A stretch of 64,000 bases of DNA from Acanthosepion pharaonis. Taxonomy: Eukaryota; Mollusca; Cephalopoda; Sepiida; Sepiidae. A model generated the notes under the pieces. That model searched no databases. It was not told the DNA's origin and saw only the letters and a list, made by a program, of their open reading frames with translations. This document shows positions 48,825 through 58,274 of the stretch, piece by piece; within the stretch, counting starts at the first letter, position 1, and every line of letters starts with the position of its first letter. The position numbers were made by a program, and so were the translations under genes. The DNA is taken from the NCBI GenBank assembly GCA_903632075.3, contig CAHIKZ030002622.1:484501-548500 (forward strand), written 5' to 3'.

Positions 48825-49497
48825 TTGGATGGCTTAATGTACACTATCAAAGAAATAAGATTTGAGCCCAAAATGGGGAATAGCACCAATAGGGAAAAGA
48901 GAAAGGAATTTGCCAAAAGGTTGTTGGATTTTTACGCTGACAATTCCCCCATCCTATTTATGGACCAAATAAATTTCAACCTGTATATTTCGAGAACTAA
49001 AGGTTGATCATTGAGAGGATAAAGATGCAGTACATCTTTAGCAACTTCTAAGGGTGAAAATATTAATCTATTTGGATGCATTGGTACACCAAGGGGTTAA
49101 TACATCATGAAATTCATTGAGGTTCCTGAAATAAGTGGCTGGAAATTGGATAAAGGGATTCTTGTGGAAGACCTATAAAATCTATCAGGAACCAACAGTT
49201 ATTGTCACTGACAATGCCCCATGCCACTCCAACATTGAGAGAGTTTTACTTGATCAAGAATTCGATCACAATCATTTTCTCTGAATGGCACTAAACATCC
49301 CTATGCTTAATCCAATAGAAAATGTTTGGTTGGATATAAAGGCATTCATTAAAAGAAAATTGGTTGAAAATATGCGTGCGATCCTCAATGCAGAAATTCC
49401 ATCAGGGACAATGAAAAAGGATTTTCAATTCAACAACAAATGTGACGGCACTGTTGAAAATTCTTTAAAGGAAATAATGCCAATGCTATGCTATTGA
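48825..49497 (+). pseudogene. DDE (Tc1/IS630-type) transposase relic
   Basis: The forward frame starts within REKRKEFAKRLLDFYADN, then LFMDQINFNLYISRTKG (first Asp, GAC at 48,963). After stops and a frameshift it resumes with VIVTDNAPCHSNIERVLLDQ (second Asp, 49,210) and ALNIPMLNPIENVWLDIKAF (Glu, 49,318). D.NFNL, DNAPCHS and PMLNPIEN.W in this order mark a DDE_3-type catalytic domain of the Tc1/IS630 group. The second Asp and the Glu are 36 positions apart with one in-frame TGA (49,282) between them. Other stops are a TGA at about 49,006 and several near 49,025-49,100. No terminal inverted repeats were identified. Confidence 0.8.
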
Positions 49498-49599
49498 GTC
49501 ATAGCAAAAATCCAAAGAATACTTCCATCAATATTAAATTTGAATGATGTTGAGTATTAAACTTGTATTGTTATATCAATAAACACTATTCTAGTGCTA

Positions 49600-50780
49600 A
49601 ATTTGGGTTTTCTTATTTTGACTTTGGGTTTTCTCATTTGGGGTTTGGATTCTCTCATTTGGGGTTTGGATTTTCTCATTTGGGGTTTGGAATTTCCCAT
49701 TTGGAGTTTGGAAATTCTCAATTGGAGTTTCGAAATTCTTATCTTGACTTTGGAAAATCCCACTTTGGCTTTGAAAATTCTCATTTGGAGTTTGGATTTT
49801 CTCATTTGTAGTTTGAAATTCTCATTTTGTCTTTGGATTTTCTCATTTGGAGTTTGAAATTCTTATCTTGACTTTGAAATTTCTCATTTTGACTTTGGTT
49901 TTTTCTCATTTGGGGTTTAGATTTTCTCATTTGGGGTTTGGATTTTCTCATTTGGGGTTTGGATTTTCCCATTTGGAGTTTGGAAATTCTCAATTGGAGT
50001 TTGAAATTCTTATCTTGACTTTGGAAATTCTCATTTTGACTTTGAAAATTCTCATTTGGAGTTTGGATTTTCTCATTTGTAGTTTGGAAATTCTCATTTT
50101 GTCTTTGGATTTTCTCATTTGGAGTTTGGAAATTCTTATCTTGACTTTGGAAATTCTCATTTTGACTTTGGGTTTTCTCATTTGGGGTTTAGATTTTCTC
50201 ATTTGGGGTTTGGATTTTCTCATTTGGGGTTTGGATTTTCCCATTTGGAGTTTGGAAATTCTCAATTGGAGTTTCGAAATTCTTATCTTGACTTTGGAAA
50301 TTCTCATTTTGACTTTGAAAATTCTCATTTGGAGTTTGGATTTTCTCATTTGTAGTTTGGAAATTCTCATTTTGTCTTTGGATTTTCTCATTTGGAGTTT
50401 GGAAATTCTTATCTTGACTTTGGAAATTCTCATTTTGACTTTGGGTTTTCTCATTTGGGGGTTGGATTTTCTCATTTGGGGTTTGGATTTTCTCATTTGG
50501 GGTTTGGATTTTCCCATTTGGAGTTTGGAAATTCTCAATTGGAGTTTCGAAATTCTCAATTGGAGTTTCGAAATTCTTATCTTGACTTTGGAAATTCTCA
50601 TTTTGACTTTGAAAATTCTCATTTGGAATTTTCTCATTTGTAGTTTGGAAATTCTCATTTTGTCTTTGGATTTTTCTCATTTGGAGTTTGGAAATTCTTA
50701 TCTTGACTTTGGAAATTCTCATTTTGACTTTGGATTTTCTCATTTGGGGTTTGGAAATTCTAATTTTGAACTTGTAATGG
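49600..50780. repeat. 21-bp minisatellite with 273-bp higher-order repeat
   Basis: About 55 copies of a 21-bp unit close to GATTTTCTCATTTGGGGTTT plus G, with ordered variants (TTTGGAGTTTGG, CTCAATTGGAG, TATCTTGACTTT, ATTTTGTCTTTG). The series of variants repeats with a period of 273 bp (13 units): the CTCATTTGGGGTTTAG landmark is at 49,905 and 50,177 and its variant is at 50,450. The third block gained an extra CAATTGGAGTTTCGAAATTCT unit. Because 21 is divisible by three, long frames stay open on both strands (plus 49,847-50,785; minus about 50,658-49,990 and 50,974-50,189). They consist of 7-residue repeats such as FSHLGFG or KSKPQMR. I treat this as a minisatellite, not a gene. Confidence 0.92.
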
Positions 50781-50799
50781 TATAGTGCTGCACTTAAAT

Positions 50800-50975
50800 T
50801 CAAAAACTCTTGGTACCATGCTGAAGATCTCATCTGAAAAATTACCATGAAATTATTTATAGAAAAGACGTAGAAAGGCAACCTTACATCAGTAAAAAAA
50901 AGTGACTGGAGCCAAGCTGCCAGATCAGGACTAATAATATTGCTAATTCTTCTTTGGATTTTATCAAGGAGCAAT
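50800..50975 (-). pseudogene. LINE-A fragment, minus strand
   Basis: The minus strand reads LLDKIQRRISNIISPDLAAW, then FSINNFMVIFQMRSSAWYQE, the region just upstream of the HFTVE block. It joins the minisatellite at about 50,790; the LINE C-terminal block is absent there. Confidence 0.72.
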
Positions 50976-51245
50976 GCATAGTGGTGTAACGAACAGCAGT
51001 TCAGAAAGAATAATCAGACTGCCAACCTTGACTTCCAGTTGACCTTATTATATTTACTTATGTGCAAATACCATTTCATCTCTTCTCTATGGGTAAATAG
51101 CAAGACAGGCTGAAATCTACAGCCTTGTTTAACAACCATTTCAGGAGAAGAAAAACTATGACTTCAAGCCAGTTTAGAGATGGTTGGGTTTTGTGAATGG
51201 GGTTCATTGTAGAACTCATTACCATTATATATATGTATGTACTTG
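50976..51245 (+). mobile_element. tRNA-derived SINE, mixed S2/S4 body
   Basis: GTGGTGTAACGAACAGCAGTT (A-box-like region), then AATCAGACTGCCAACCTTGA and TATTTACTTATGTGCAAATA as in S2, followed by CTATGGGTAAATAGCAAGAC and TCTACAGCCTTG as in S4 (58.3 kb). The B box is decayed. The combination suggests that S2 and S4 share a head or that two SINEs are fused. Confidence 0.55.
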
Positions 51246-51339
51246 GGCAGCAATCTCTATTTAATACATGTTTCATCAAACAAAATTGATACAGTGCTTG
51301 CTTTATTATGTTTTTCTTGTATGCTTACAAGTATTTTCT

Positions 51340-51620
51340 TTTCTGTACTAAATGAATATAAATGATGATGACCAAATCAAAACAGTAATTAAAAATAATC
51401 CAGATCACATGATGCAGGATACTGCAGAGATACTTCACTTATCTCATGAGATACTTCACTTATCTCATGAGATACTTCACTTATCTCATGAGATACTTCA
51501 CTTATCTCATGAGAATTGTGAGGTATTTAAAAACATTTGGTTCTGTATATTTGGATGCCTCATGATTTCAAAGAAAAAAATTAATGGACCCTATTTCCAT
51601 CTGTGATTTTTGGCTCAAAT
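51340..51620 (+). pseudogene. Mariner-like helix-turn-helix relic with EILHLSH repeats
   Basis: The forward frame reads NINDDDQIKTVIKNNPDHMM, QDTA, then EILHLSH four times, then ENCEVFKN. DDQIK..IE.NP..T..ELAE.L..SH is typical of the second helix-turn-helix region of mariner transposases, so this is probably a relic of that domain. The heptapeptide comes from a perfect 21-bp tandem repeat (GAGATACTTCACTTATCTCAT at 51,426-51,509 or so), a secondary expansion inside the relic. The frame ends at about 51,606. Confidence 0.6.
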
Positions 51621-51972
51621 CCCCAAAAAAGGATTTATTTCGGTAAAGAATAATCACAGCTGATGAACGATGGATTGTTTACAATTATATGAAGCAAAAA
51701 ATGTCCTGGAAAAAATTTAATGAGCTACCATTAAGCACTTCAAAGTTGGTCTGTACCCAAATGGGCTGTTGGGTCTCTGGTGCAATTGGAAGGGTATTTC
51801 TTTTTATTTTAGTGGTGGGGGGACCTATTTTGCCAGTCCTGGTAAAATAGACAAACATGCTTTTAAGCTTATTTTACTGGTCTCACTAAAATAGAGCCCC
51901 AGTCTATTTTGCCAGTAAATATTTTTATTATTATGAAGGCAGGGAATGTTAAAAATTATAACACACAGATTT

Positions 51973-52108
51973 GAGCACCTCGAGGTGGTGTAATGGTGAG
52001 AAAACTTGTCTCGCTAGAACAATTATGATTGAGTAGTGAGTTTGATTCTCACTGAGTGCCCTCTAATTTCGGCCTTGTGCTACATTTAAGCTATGCTTTG
52101 AAAATCAC
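51973..52108 (+). mobile_element. tRNA-derived SINE with 16-bp target duplication
   Basis: A 136-bp insert starting GAGCACCTCGAGGTGGTGTA. GGTGGTGTAATGGTGAGAA is A-box-like and GAGTTTGATTCTCACTGAG B-box-like, at tRNA-like spacing. The tail contains GGCCTTGTGCTACAT. It is flanked by a perfect 16-bp repeat TATAACACACAGATTT at 51,957-51,972 and 52,109-52,124. The sister segment has that target once, without the insert. Confidence 0.88.
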
Positions 52109-52152
52109 TATAACACACAGATTTAACACCTAAGTCTATTTGTTTTCACCAT

Positions 52153-52673
52153 TGTTATAAAATAAAATAAGACATATCTCGGCTGATTTACAGGCAAATA
52201 AACTAACATACTCAAGAGCGAGAGCCGGATGCGAACGGAACAAGGCCCCGTCACAAAATGACCATTATCATCGTTTACGCATAGGCCTGACACATGAGTT
52301 CCGGTCGAAAAATAAAATAATAGTTTAAAGTGTTTCTATTTTTCGACCAATAAAAATGCTTCCCTCCTAATTATACTCACGTCATTTTTCGAGCCTGTTA
52401 AGCCATAGAAAACGCCATAAAAGGGGTCACACAGGGAAGTACAACAGCAGTCAACAGGAGGCCAGGGAAGAGACCTGTCATGGTCAGTCAGCAGGATGAG
52501 CGCCACGCCAACCAGTGAGAACTACTATGAGAGATTAACCCAGATCGGAAGCCAGCTTATGAACTATACCACAAGGTAACTGCCCCAAACCACATGTTCC
52601 TATTGAAATAAATCATGTAAATCTATTTCTGCTGTTGTATTTCTTTCTTGCAACCATACGCTTGTCTATAACA
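52153..52673 (+). mobile_element. Solo LTR, family L1, copy 2
   Basis: 521 bp, starting TGTTATAAAATAAAATAAG and ending CTATAACA, highly similar to 39,233-39,759 throughout. It is flanked by a perfect 4-bp duplication CCAT (52,149-52,152 and 52,674-52,677). The sister segment near 53,940 reads ACTATCAACTGCTAAGACAA with no insert, which serves as the empty site. Confidence 0.87.
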
Positions 52674-52879
52674 CCATCAATTGTTAAGACAATTTAAAAT
52701 CTTTTCTACTATAAATTATTTATCCATCATCAATTATTAAAAGAAATACATGTACCAAGAAATTTGACATCTTTTTGCAGGCCAATAATTCTTGTTGAAA
52801 TAACCTAAAATTTTCACAGAATATAAAGAAACAGATCAAGATTTTATATTTAATGGAAGAGGAAAGTACATTCTAATCT

Positions 52880-53173
52880 CAGTGAGAATCTGCCAGAGAG
52901 ATAGATCAGGTGTGGTGGAGATGAAGACAGTTTTTTGATGCAATGGCCACAATGGGCAGTGGACCTGGCTCGTGGGATTTCTTTTTATGAGGATATATGA
53001 AGGGACTGGTTTATGTCTCCTCTCTTCTTGATCGCATTGATGAACTCAAGCAGAGAATCACTTCTGCACTGGATAATGTTACCGGAGACATGCTACAGCG
53101 TGTTTGGCAAGAGCTTAACTACCGACTTGATGTGTGTCATGTCAGACGTGGTGCATATATTGAAGACTTATGA
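52880..53173 (+). pseudogene. Tc1/mariner-type transposase C-terminal relic
   Basis: Forward reading from about 52,990: KGLVYVSSLLDRIDELKQRI, then TSALDNVTGDMLQRVWQELN, then YRLDVCHVRRGAYIEDL and TGA at 53,171. The block DELK.RI..A...V..DMLQRVW.EL.YR.DVCR...GAHIE is the conserved C-terminus of a common family of Tc1/mariner-superfamily transposases in animals. Just upstream TGGACCTGGCTCGTGGGATT may be a damaged DLTPLDFFLWG region, with a TGA at 52,988. No catalytic residue upstream is recognisable. Confidence 0.75.
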
Positions 53174-53518
53174 AATCGGTCCCATAATAAACTTATGATG
53201 TTCAACATCTAAACTGTTAAATTTCATTGAGCTAGACTTCATAGTTTTCAAGGTAATTGCTTTTAAAATGATGTCAAATTTTTTGGGACACTTGTATAAG
53301 CACTTTAGGCATAACAGTCTCTTCAAATCTGAAACTTGCTCTTTGGCATGACTCTCTTACCAATATACTTCAGGTGCACCAACTGAAGACAACAGTTACA
53401 GACCTGCTGATTTAACTCATACAACCACTGCATTTGATGATCTCAAATATAATATATTCTTAGTTCTAAAACATTATTTATATCTATCGCCAAAATAGTC
53501 TTGATGTCTATTTTACCA

Positions 53519-54110
53519 GCAAAATAGTCTATTTGTTTGTTTTTTTGTTCAGCCAATACAAGCCATACTCCAATTATGTACAAATTTGTTAACTGACTAA
53601 AAACAGACTTGATGGATTGTTTACAATTATGTGAACCCAAAAATGTCTGGAAAAAATTTAATGATCTACCATTAAGCACTTCAGAGTTTGTCTGCACCCA
53701 AAGAAAGGGATGTTGGACCTCTGGTTGGAAGAGTATTTCTCTTTTGGGTATGGGGAGATGCTATTTTGCCAGTCCTGGTAAAACAGACAAACATGCTTTT
53801 GAGCTTATTTTACTGGTCTCACTAAAATAGACATCCAATCTATTTTGCCAGTAAATATTATTATTATTGTTATGAAGGCAGGGAATGTTAAAAATAGCAA
53901 CACACAGATTTAACACAGAAATTTATTTATTTTTACTATCAACTGCTAAGACAATTTAAAATCTTTCCCACCATCAACTTGTTAAAATCCTTTATTTATT
54001 ATCAATTATTAAAAGAAATATGTAAGCCTATTTGTTTGTTTTTTGTTCAGCCAATACAAGCTATATTCCAATTTTATTTACAAGTTTGTTATGTGACTAA
54101 AAATACACTT
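53519..54110 (+). repeat. Mariner-derived duplicated segment, copy 2, plus start of a third
   Basis: 53,519-53,608 (CTATTTGTTTGTTTTTTTGT to AACTGACTAAAAACA) recurs at about 54,027-54,112, giving a tandem period near 508 bp. 53,610-54,025 is the sister of 51,660-52,760 and has neither the SINE nor the LTR. Its mariner-like reading (WIVYNYV) has lost the DER residues. Confidence 0.72.
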
Positions 54111-54524
54111 GTTTACTAAGCATTATTCACTGCCTAATTAAGACAAATAAACAGAGCTTACAAGTTAATTACAGCAGTCTTCTGTTTTATTCATAGCTTT
54201 GTCAGATGTGACAAAAGGACAATAGTGTTTGTTAAGCATTTATCACTATACAAGGGAGGAAAGGCACAGAGCTTAGAATTTAATGAATGCTGTATTTTGC
54301 TTTATTTTGTCAAATGTGACAAAAGAACAAACTTGTTTGTTTAGAAATTATTAATGTCCAAGGAAGAAAAAGTACAAGGAAATTTTTTTTTTTTTTGCAC
54401 TATCCAAGAAAGAAAAATTCAGAGTTTTATTAATGATCAATTTCCTGTTAGTTATGTGAATGGAAAATGGTGCATGAAGACACAGAATTTGATATTCCAT
54501 AAATCCCCCAAAAAGATTACAGAC

Positions 54525-55038
54525 TGATATGATGGAATAACCTGCTACCCCCATGAGTGGCAGCGCTATCAGTGGTAACCACCTATAAGTATCCGTTAGG
54601 ACAGCAGACAGCAGAGTCGAGCTGGGATCTTTCCCAGCTGCGCTAGTCGAACTCTCTGCCTTCGGGCAGAGAGGAACCTGTACGAGTCTATGCCGAAGGG
54701 CAGAGTTTCATCCGGGGAGGTAGACAGACCCGATCCCGTTTATGCAGGGTCTACGGGGATTTTTTGGCTGAGCCTATGGACTCAGGAACCCCACTTTAAA
54801 TTCAGCCTTGTGCCACATGTGACTGCATGGGGCAGTTACTAAATAGTGTCGAGCTGGGATCTGCAAGACTAGCAGCCGTCTGATAACAGCACACACACAA
54901 ATATACTGACTTCTGATGACCATGCACATAACTATTACTTCCTTGCTTGTTGTACTAGTTTCTACAATAAACCTGTTACTATTTATCTACCTGTTACTAT
55001 TTGTCCATTCCATATTCCTATTAGTACAGAATATAACA
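54525..55038 (+). mobile_element. LTR-like element, family L2, copy 2
   Basis: Same ends and body as 47,844-48,607 but with a single copy of the ~234-bp internal unit (54,617-54,848). The immediate flanks are CAGAC (54,520-54,524) and CAGAT (55,039-55,043), a possible 5-bp target duplication with one mismatch, which would suit an LTR. AATAAACC lies near 54,966. Confidence 0.6.
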
Positions 55039-55054
55039 CAGATATTAAAGATAG

Positions 55055-55505
55055 ACCTGCCTAATTTTTACTTTCCAGCTATGAGAAAAGTTCAGAAATG
55101 TATACTGGGTCTTATAGATGATAGATTATTGTCCGCTCAACAACAACTTTCTCACAAACAAAATGTTGCAAGCTTCTCGCTACAATATCACTATACCCCT
55201 AACAAACTACATCTATTAGTTCCACCAATTCAGACCTAGATATCTAAGACCTGCTATGCCACATACACCATGATGAAACATCCACATTTCCCTGATATTC
55301 CATTGGTAAAGAGGAAGTTTCATTTTAAGCAACTACTTCTCAAGAACTTCTACCTTGTGGAACAGACTCCCAAGTTAAATATTGTAAATAATGATAAATC
55401 TTTATCCCAGAAATTTAGACAAATACTTTTTTGTGCAGTTTCTCTTCATGATATTGGTGATGATCGCTCTCCACAACTTCCTATCCTTTGTAGCTCTAAG
55501 TAATT
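55055..55505 (+). pseudogene. LINE-C C-terminal relic
   Basis: Forward reading AMRKVQKCILGLIDDRLLSA, QQQLSHKQNVASFSLQYHYT, LLVPPIQT, a stop at about 55,237, then HPHFPDIPLVKRKFHFKQLL, KNFYLVEQTPKLN and FRQILFCAVS. The arrangement VQ..I..LIDD..L....LSHRR.VASL.L.Y.Y matches the end of CR1/Jockey-like ORF2 proteins, but the sequence differs from LINE-A. The usual LWN.LP block is altered to LVEQTP. Confidence 0.7.
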
Positions 55506-55755
55506 ATTGTCCCTTTATTACCCCCCATTCTGTGTTCTGTCATCTATTTACAGAAACTTGTTAGGCAGGTTACTTGTTATTTGCCTTTTGCCTCCAATAT
55601 GTCCTTGTAGGTGTCATTTCCTTAGCCTTCTTTCCTTGTTACACATTCTAGAAATTTTAACTGTCTTATTCTAAGTACCAGTTTCTTTTTTTTTGTTTGT
55701 GCTTCACTTGAAATTTCTTTTTAGCACATATGCTCTAGACATTGTATTCTTATCC

Positions 55756-55960
55756 TTCTGTTGCCTCAAGTCTCTTCTGCATCTATAAGATTGTCCAGTA
55801 TTCAATGCCATATTGGAGGATTGATATTAAATAGCAGATCAACACTATATTCTTCGTTTCTGTTGCCTCAGGTATCCTCTTCATCTATGAGGAAATTGTC
55901 CAGTATTCAATGCCATATTGGAGGATTGATATTACATAGCAGTTCAACACTCATCATCCT
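55756..55960. repeat. 102-bp tandem duplication
   Basis: TTCTGTTGCCTCAAGTCTC at 55,756 and TTCTGTTGCCTCAGGTATC at 55,858 start two copies of a 102-bp unit containing CAATGCCATATTGGAGGATT. One forward frame is open through both (SSIQCHIGGLIL in each), as expected for a multiple of three. On the minus strand it may be a LINE relic; not assigned. Confidence 0.8.
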
Positions 55961-55965
55961 AGAAT

Positions 55966-56492
55966 TAATAATATTAAGCAAATAGACTGAAGTTCTGAAA
56001 CTGCAAATCCAGCTTTTCCCCTCTTCTAAACTTAATGTTATCTTCAAATCCAGCTGGGATTATAATACAAAGTATATCTATAAGCAGCTTACTGTGCTTC
56101 AGTGAAACCAGTGTCTTCTTATCTGAGAGATCCACATGCAGTTATCCATACATTACAAATACAAAAGGCAGCCATTTTTACAAAGCATCAACGACATGAC
56201 AAAATGCCTACAAACAAATTTGTTTACACTCAGTTTTAAAAAGGAATGAAAGAAGAGATTGTAATTATTTTCTATGAAAAATATCCAGTGCATGTGTAGA
56301 TGTGAGAACATTATCAAAGCCCAACCTGATGAAATCCTAATGGATGAAATGTGTCACAAAAAATATCTTTCCAGTTTGTCATATTTTTCTAAATACTGTT
56401 TGTTGATACATAAAATTATACAAAATTATATATCGTTATATCTATCTATGCCCATTCAAATTTGTCTGGATTTCTATCTATCTATCTATCTA

Positions 56493-56542
<50 letters not shown>

Positions 56543-57230
56543 AATGATGGAATTGTGGATGTTAACAAGGTTATGGGTTTTCTGTGTATTTTTAGGTGAA
56601 GATGTGTGTCTAATATGCAAACAAAGAAGGTAGAAGAAAGAAGCATATAAAAATTCTTGAGTTTCTGCTATGGACGTTTCTTTCTTTTATGTTGACTGTA
56701 TTGAAAGAAAGTTAAATGTTTCTTGACTATTTTTGTTTTACTTTTTGGTTGAGAAATGATTTATGGGAAGTAATGATAAGAATGGATAAAGGTGGTGAAT
56801 CTTAAGCTGGCCTCACACTGATTTGGGATGGCAAAATCTCTACTTCATGAGTAGAGCTGCAAAAACACATCTGAACAATCTTGTTGAAAAGAGAAAGAAT
56901 CTGTCCTTTTGGAAGTGTGGGTCATAAAATTGCACATGTGACCAAAAACACTTTCCAGTTTCTTTATAACTTGCATCATGGGAAAATGAATTAACTTATT
57001 TTTTTTATTCTTTATAATTATTTTATTTATTGGTTTTATTTCATTTTCCCAAAGAATATTGCCAATCTTATATATGATTTGTTCTCAGAAAGTTTCTGTC
57101 TTCTGTGTGCTGTGATTATATGTTTGCAATCATTTCACTCAAAGCAAGGCAATAAAGCCACTAAAACACAAGGAGTTACTGAGTGTTCAAGAATATATGT
57201 AAAGAAAAAGGGAAAACAATAAAAGATCAA
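55966..57230. other. Mostly unassigned stretch with one microsatellite
   Basis: Contains (CTAT)n then (TA)n at 56,467-56,540. Otherwise nothing recognised. Confidence 0.5.
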
Positions 57231-57600
57231 GAATTAAGAAGGCAGAAGATAATGATTGACATGGCATTTTAATTTTTGAAGACTAAAGTTGAATGGAAGG
57301 CAAAAAACCCAAAAGAGAGTTACACAAGCACATAGTACCACAGAAGAAACTGTTAACATAGAACAGTTACATCTAGCTATTTCAACTGTAAAATGATGAG
57401 ACCTCACAGCCAACTTAGCACTCAAATTCATAACTTCTTGATACCATAAAGGAAAGTTTGTCAGAACAATTACCATGAAAGTATTTATAGAAAAGGCAGA
57501 GGGATGCCATGTTACGGCATTGGGAAAGTGACTAAAGCTGAGATGCCATGTCAGGATCAATAATAGGAACTCAGAATTGCTCGTTGCAGAGCTCAACATT
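57231..57600 (-). pseudogene. LINE-A 3' end, minus strand
   Basis: The minus strand reads FSINTFMVIVLTNFPLWYQE, VMNLSAKLAVRSHHFTVEIA, RCNCSML, then FSLQKLKCHVNHYLLPS. It is among the best-preserved LINE-A C-termini, although SLWNSLP has become VTLFWVFCLP. The 3' tail continues leftward to about 57,130 (CAAGGCAATAAAGCCACTAA). Confidence 0.78.
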
Positions 57601-57775
57601 AACGTCAACCCAGATGAAGAAAAGACGTGAAGCAACAGAAACATTCTACAAAAGGATAAAATGATCCAAACGTGAGCAATGATGAAGTTTTAGGGAAAAT
57701 GGAAACAAAAAGGACACTTATACCAAACATCAGAAAGAGAAAATTTCTAGAGAACATAATGAGGAAAGAGGGCTT
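57601..57775 (+). pseudogene. LINE-B fragment, plus strand
   Basis: GAAACATTCTACAAAAGGAT through AATGAGGAAAGAGGGCTTG corresponds to the FYKRI...SNDEVLGKMETKRTL and NIMRKEGL blocks of LINE-B. It abuts the minus-strand LINE-A end at 57,600, then runs into (GT)n. Confidence 0.68.
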
Positions 57776-57867
57776 GTGTGTGTGTGTGTGTGTGTGTACA
57801 ATTTATTTATTAAAGACATTATAAAAAGAACGTTAAAACATAAAAATGTCTTTAATAAATAAATTGT
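57776..57867. repeat. (GT)n followed by a perfect 23-bp inverted repeat
   Basis: (GT)n at 57,776-57,797; then arms 57,798-57,820 (ACAATTTATTTATTAAAGAC then ATT) and 57,845-57,867, exact reverse complements around a 24-base loop. The loop and right arm (ATAAAAAGAACGTTAAAACA onward) are repeated directly at 58,177-58,214. Confidence 0.85.
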
Positions 57868-58207
57868 CGGACTTTGTCTATTTCTTAATATATGACGTCA
57901 TTTGTTTACATTTGATACGCCAGAGCAGTTATGAATGTACGAGATTCATGGAAGATTGAAGTTTATAAGCAATAAATTCGACCTTGCCTACCGAACGCTC
58001 CTTTGTGGCCGAGACGGTGAGGCACGTCAGCGTAAATGACGGTTCCGTATAGGATGCAGGTTTGAATCCTGTCAAAGGACGAATATTTTCTATGAAAATT
58101 TCTCGGACATTCAGGCGGTAAATGCTATTTAATACTGTTTATTATAAACAGAGCATTTACTTAAATACTTGTATCTATAAAAAAGAACGTTAAAACATAA
58201 AAATGTC

Positions 58208-58214
<7 letters not shown>
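57821..58214 (+). mobile_element. SINE-like insert between ~36-bp direct repeats
   Basis: ATAAAAAGAACGTTAAAACA onward at 57,821-57,856 recurs at 58,177-58,214 with one extra A and one extra T. Between them lie ~140 bp of unassigned sequence, the tRNA-like fold, and a ~95-bp tail. The repeat pair may be an unusually long target duplication or part of the element. Confidence 0.45.
57999..58080 (+). tRNA. Class II tRNA-like sequence (probably SINE head or pseudogene)
   Basis: 82 nt that fold into a complete cloverleaf. The acceptor TCCTTTG/CAAAGGA has 7 of 7 pairs, the D stem GCC/GGC 3 pairs, the anticodon stem CGTCA/TGACG 5 pairs with a 7-nt loop GCGTAAA, a long variable arm holds TCC/GGA, and the T stem GCAGG/CCTGT has 5 pairs (one G-U) with loop TTTGAAT. 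A class II variable arm belongs to Ser or Leu tRNAs, but the loop would place GUA (Tyr) as anticodon, and position 33 is C rather than the near-universal U. The internal promoter boxes (TGGCCGAGACGG and GGTTTGAATCC) are good. The mismatch and the ~36-bp direct repeats outside suggest a tRNA-derived SINE or retro-pseudogene rather than a working gene. Confidence 0.6.

Positions 58215-58271
<57 letters not shown>
58211..58271. repeat. (TA)n microsatellite
   Basis: About 29 TA units, directly before a SINE. Confidence 0.95.

Positions 58272-58274
<3 letters not shown>

Larger units (their letters stand above)
51660..52760 (+). repeat. Mariner-derived duplicated segment, copy 1 (with inserts)
   Basis: Homologous to 53,610-54,025 over its whole length once two insertions are removed. 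The first ~100 bp read GATGAACGATGGATTGTTTA and translate DERWIVYNYMKQKMSWKKFN, which resembles the first catalytic Asp region of mariner transposases (GDEKWI.YNN.KR). Downstream is CTATTTTGCCAGTCCTGGTA, a near-palindrome, repeated in variants. Insertions are a SINE at 51,973-52,108 and a solo LTR at 52,153-52,673. Confidence 0.75.

Noticed and set aside
49847..50785. A 312-codon frame as a structural heptad-repeat protein
   Set aside because: Long frames are equally open on the other strand and in other registers because the unit is 21 bp. No start signal, splice context or non-repeat domain is visible. Kept as a finding to test rather than a gene.
57999..58080. A functional tRNA-Tyr, from the GUA in the anticodon loop
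   Set aside because: The long variable arm is class II, position 33 is C, and tyrosine tRNAs of animals have a short variable arm and usually an intron. A SINE head or pseudogene fits better.
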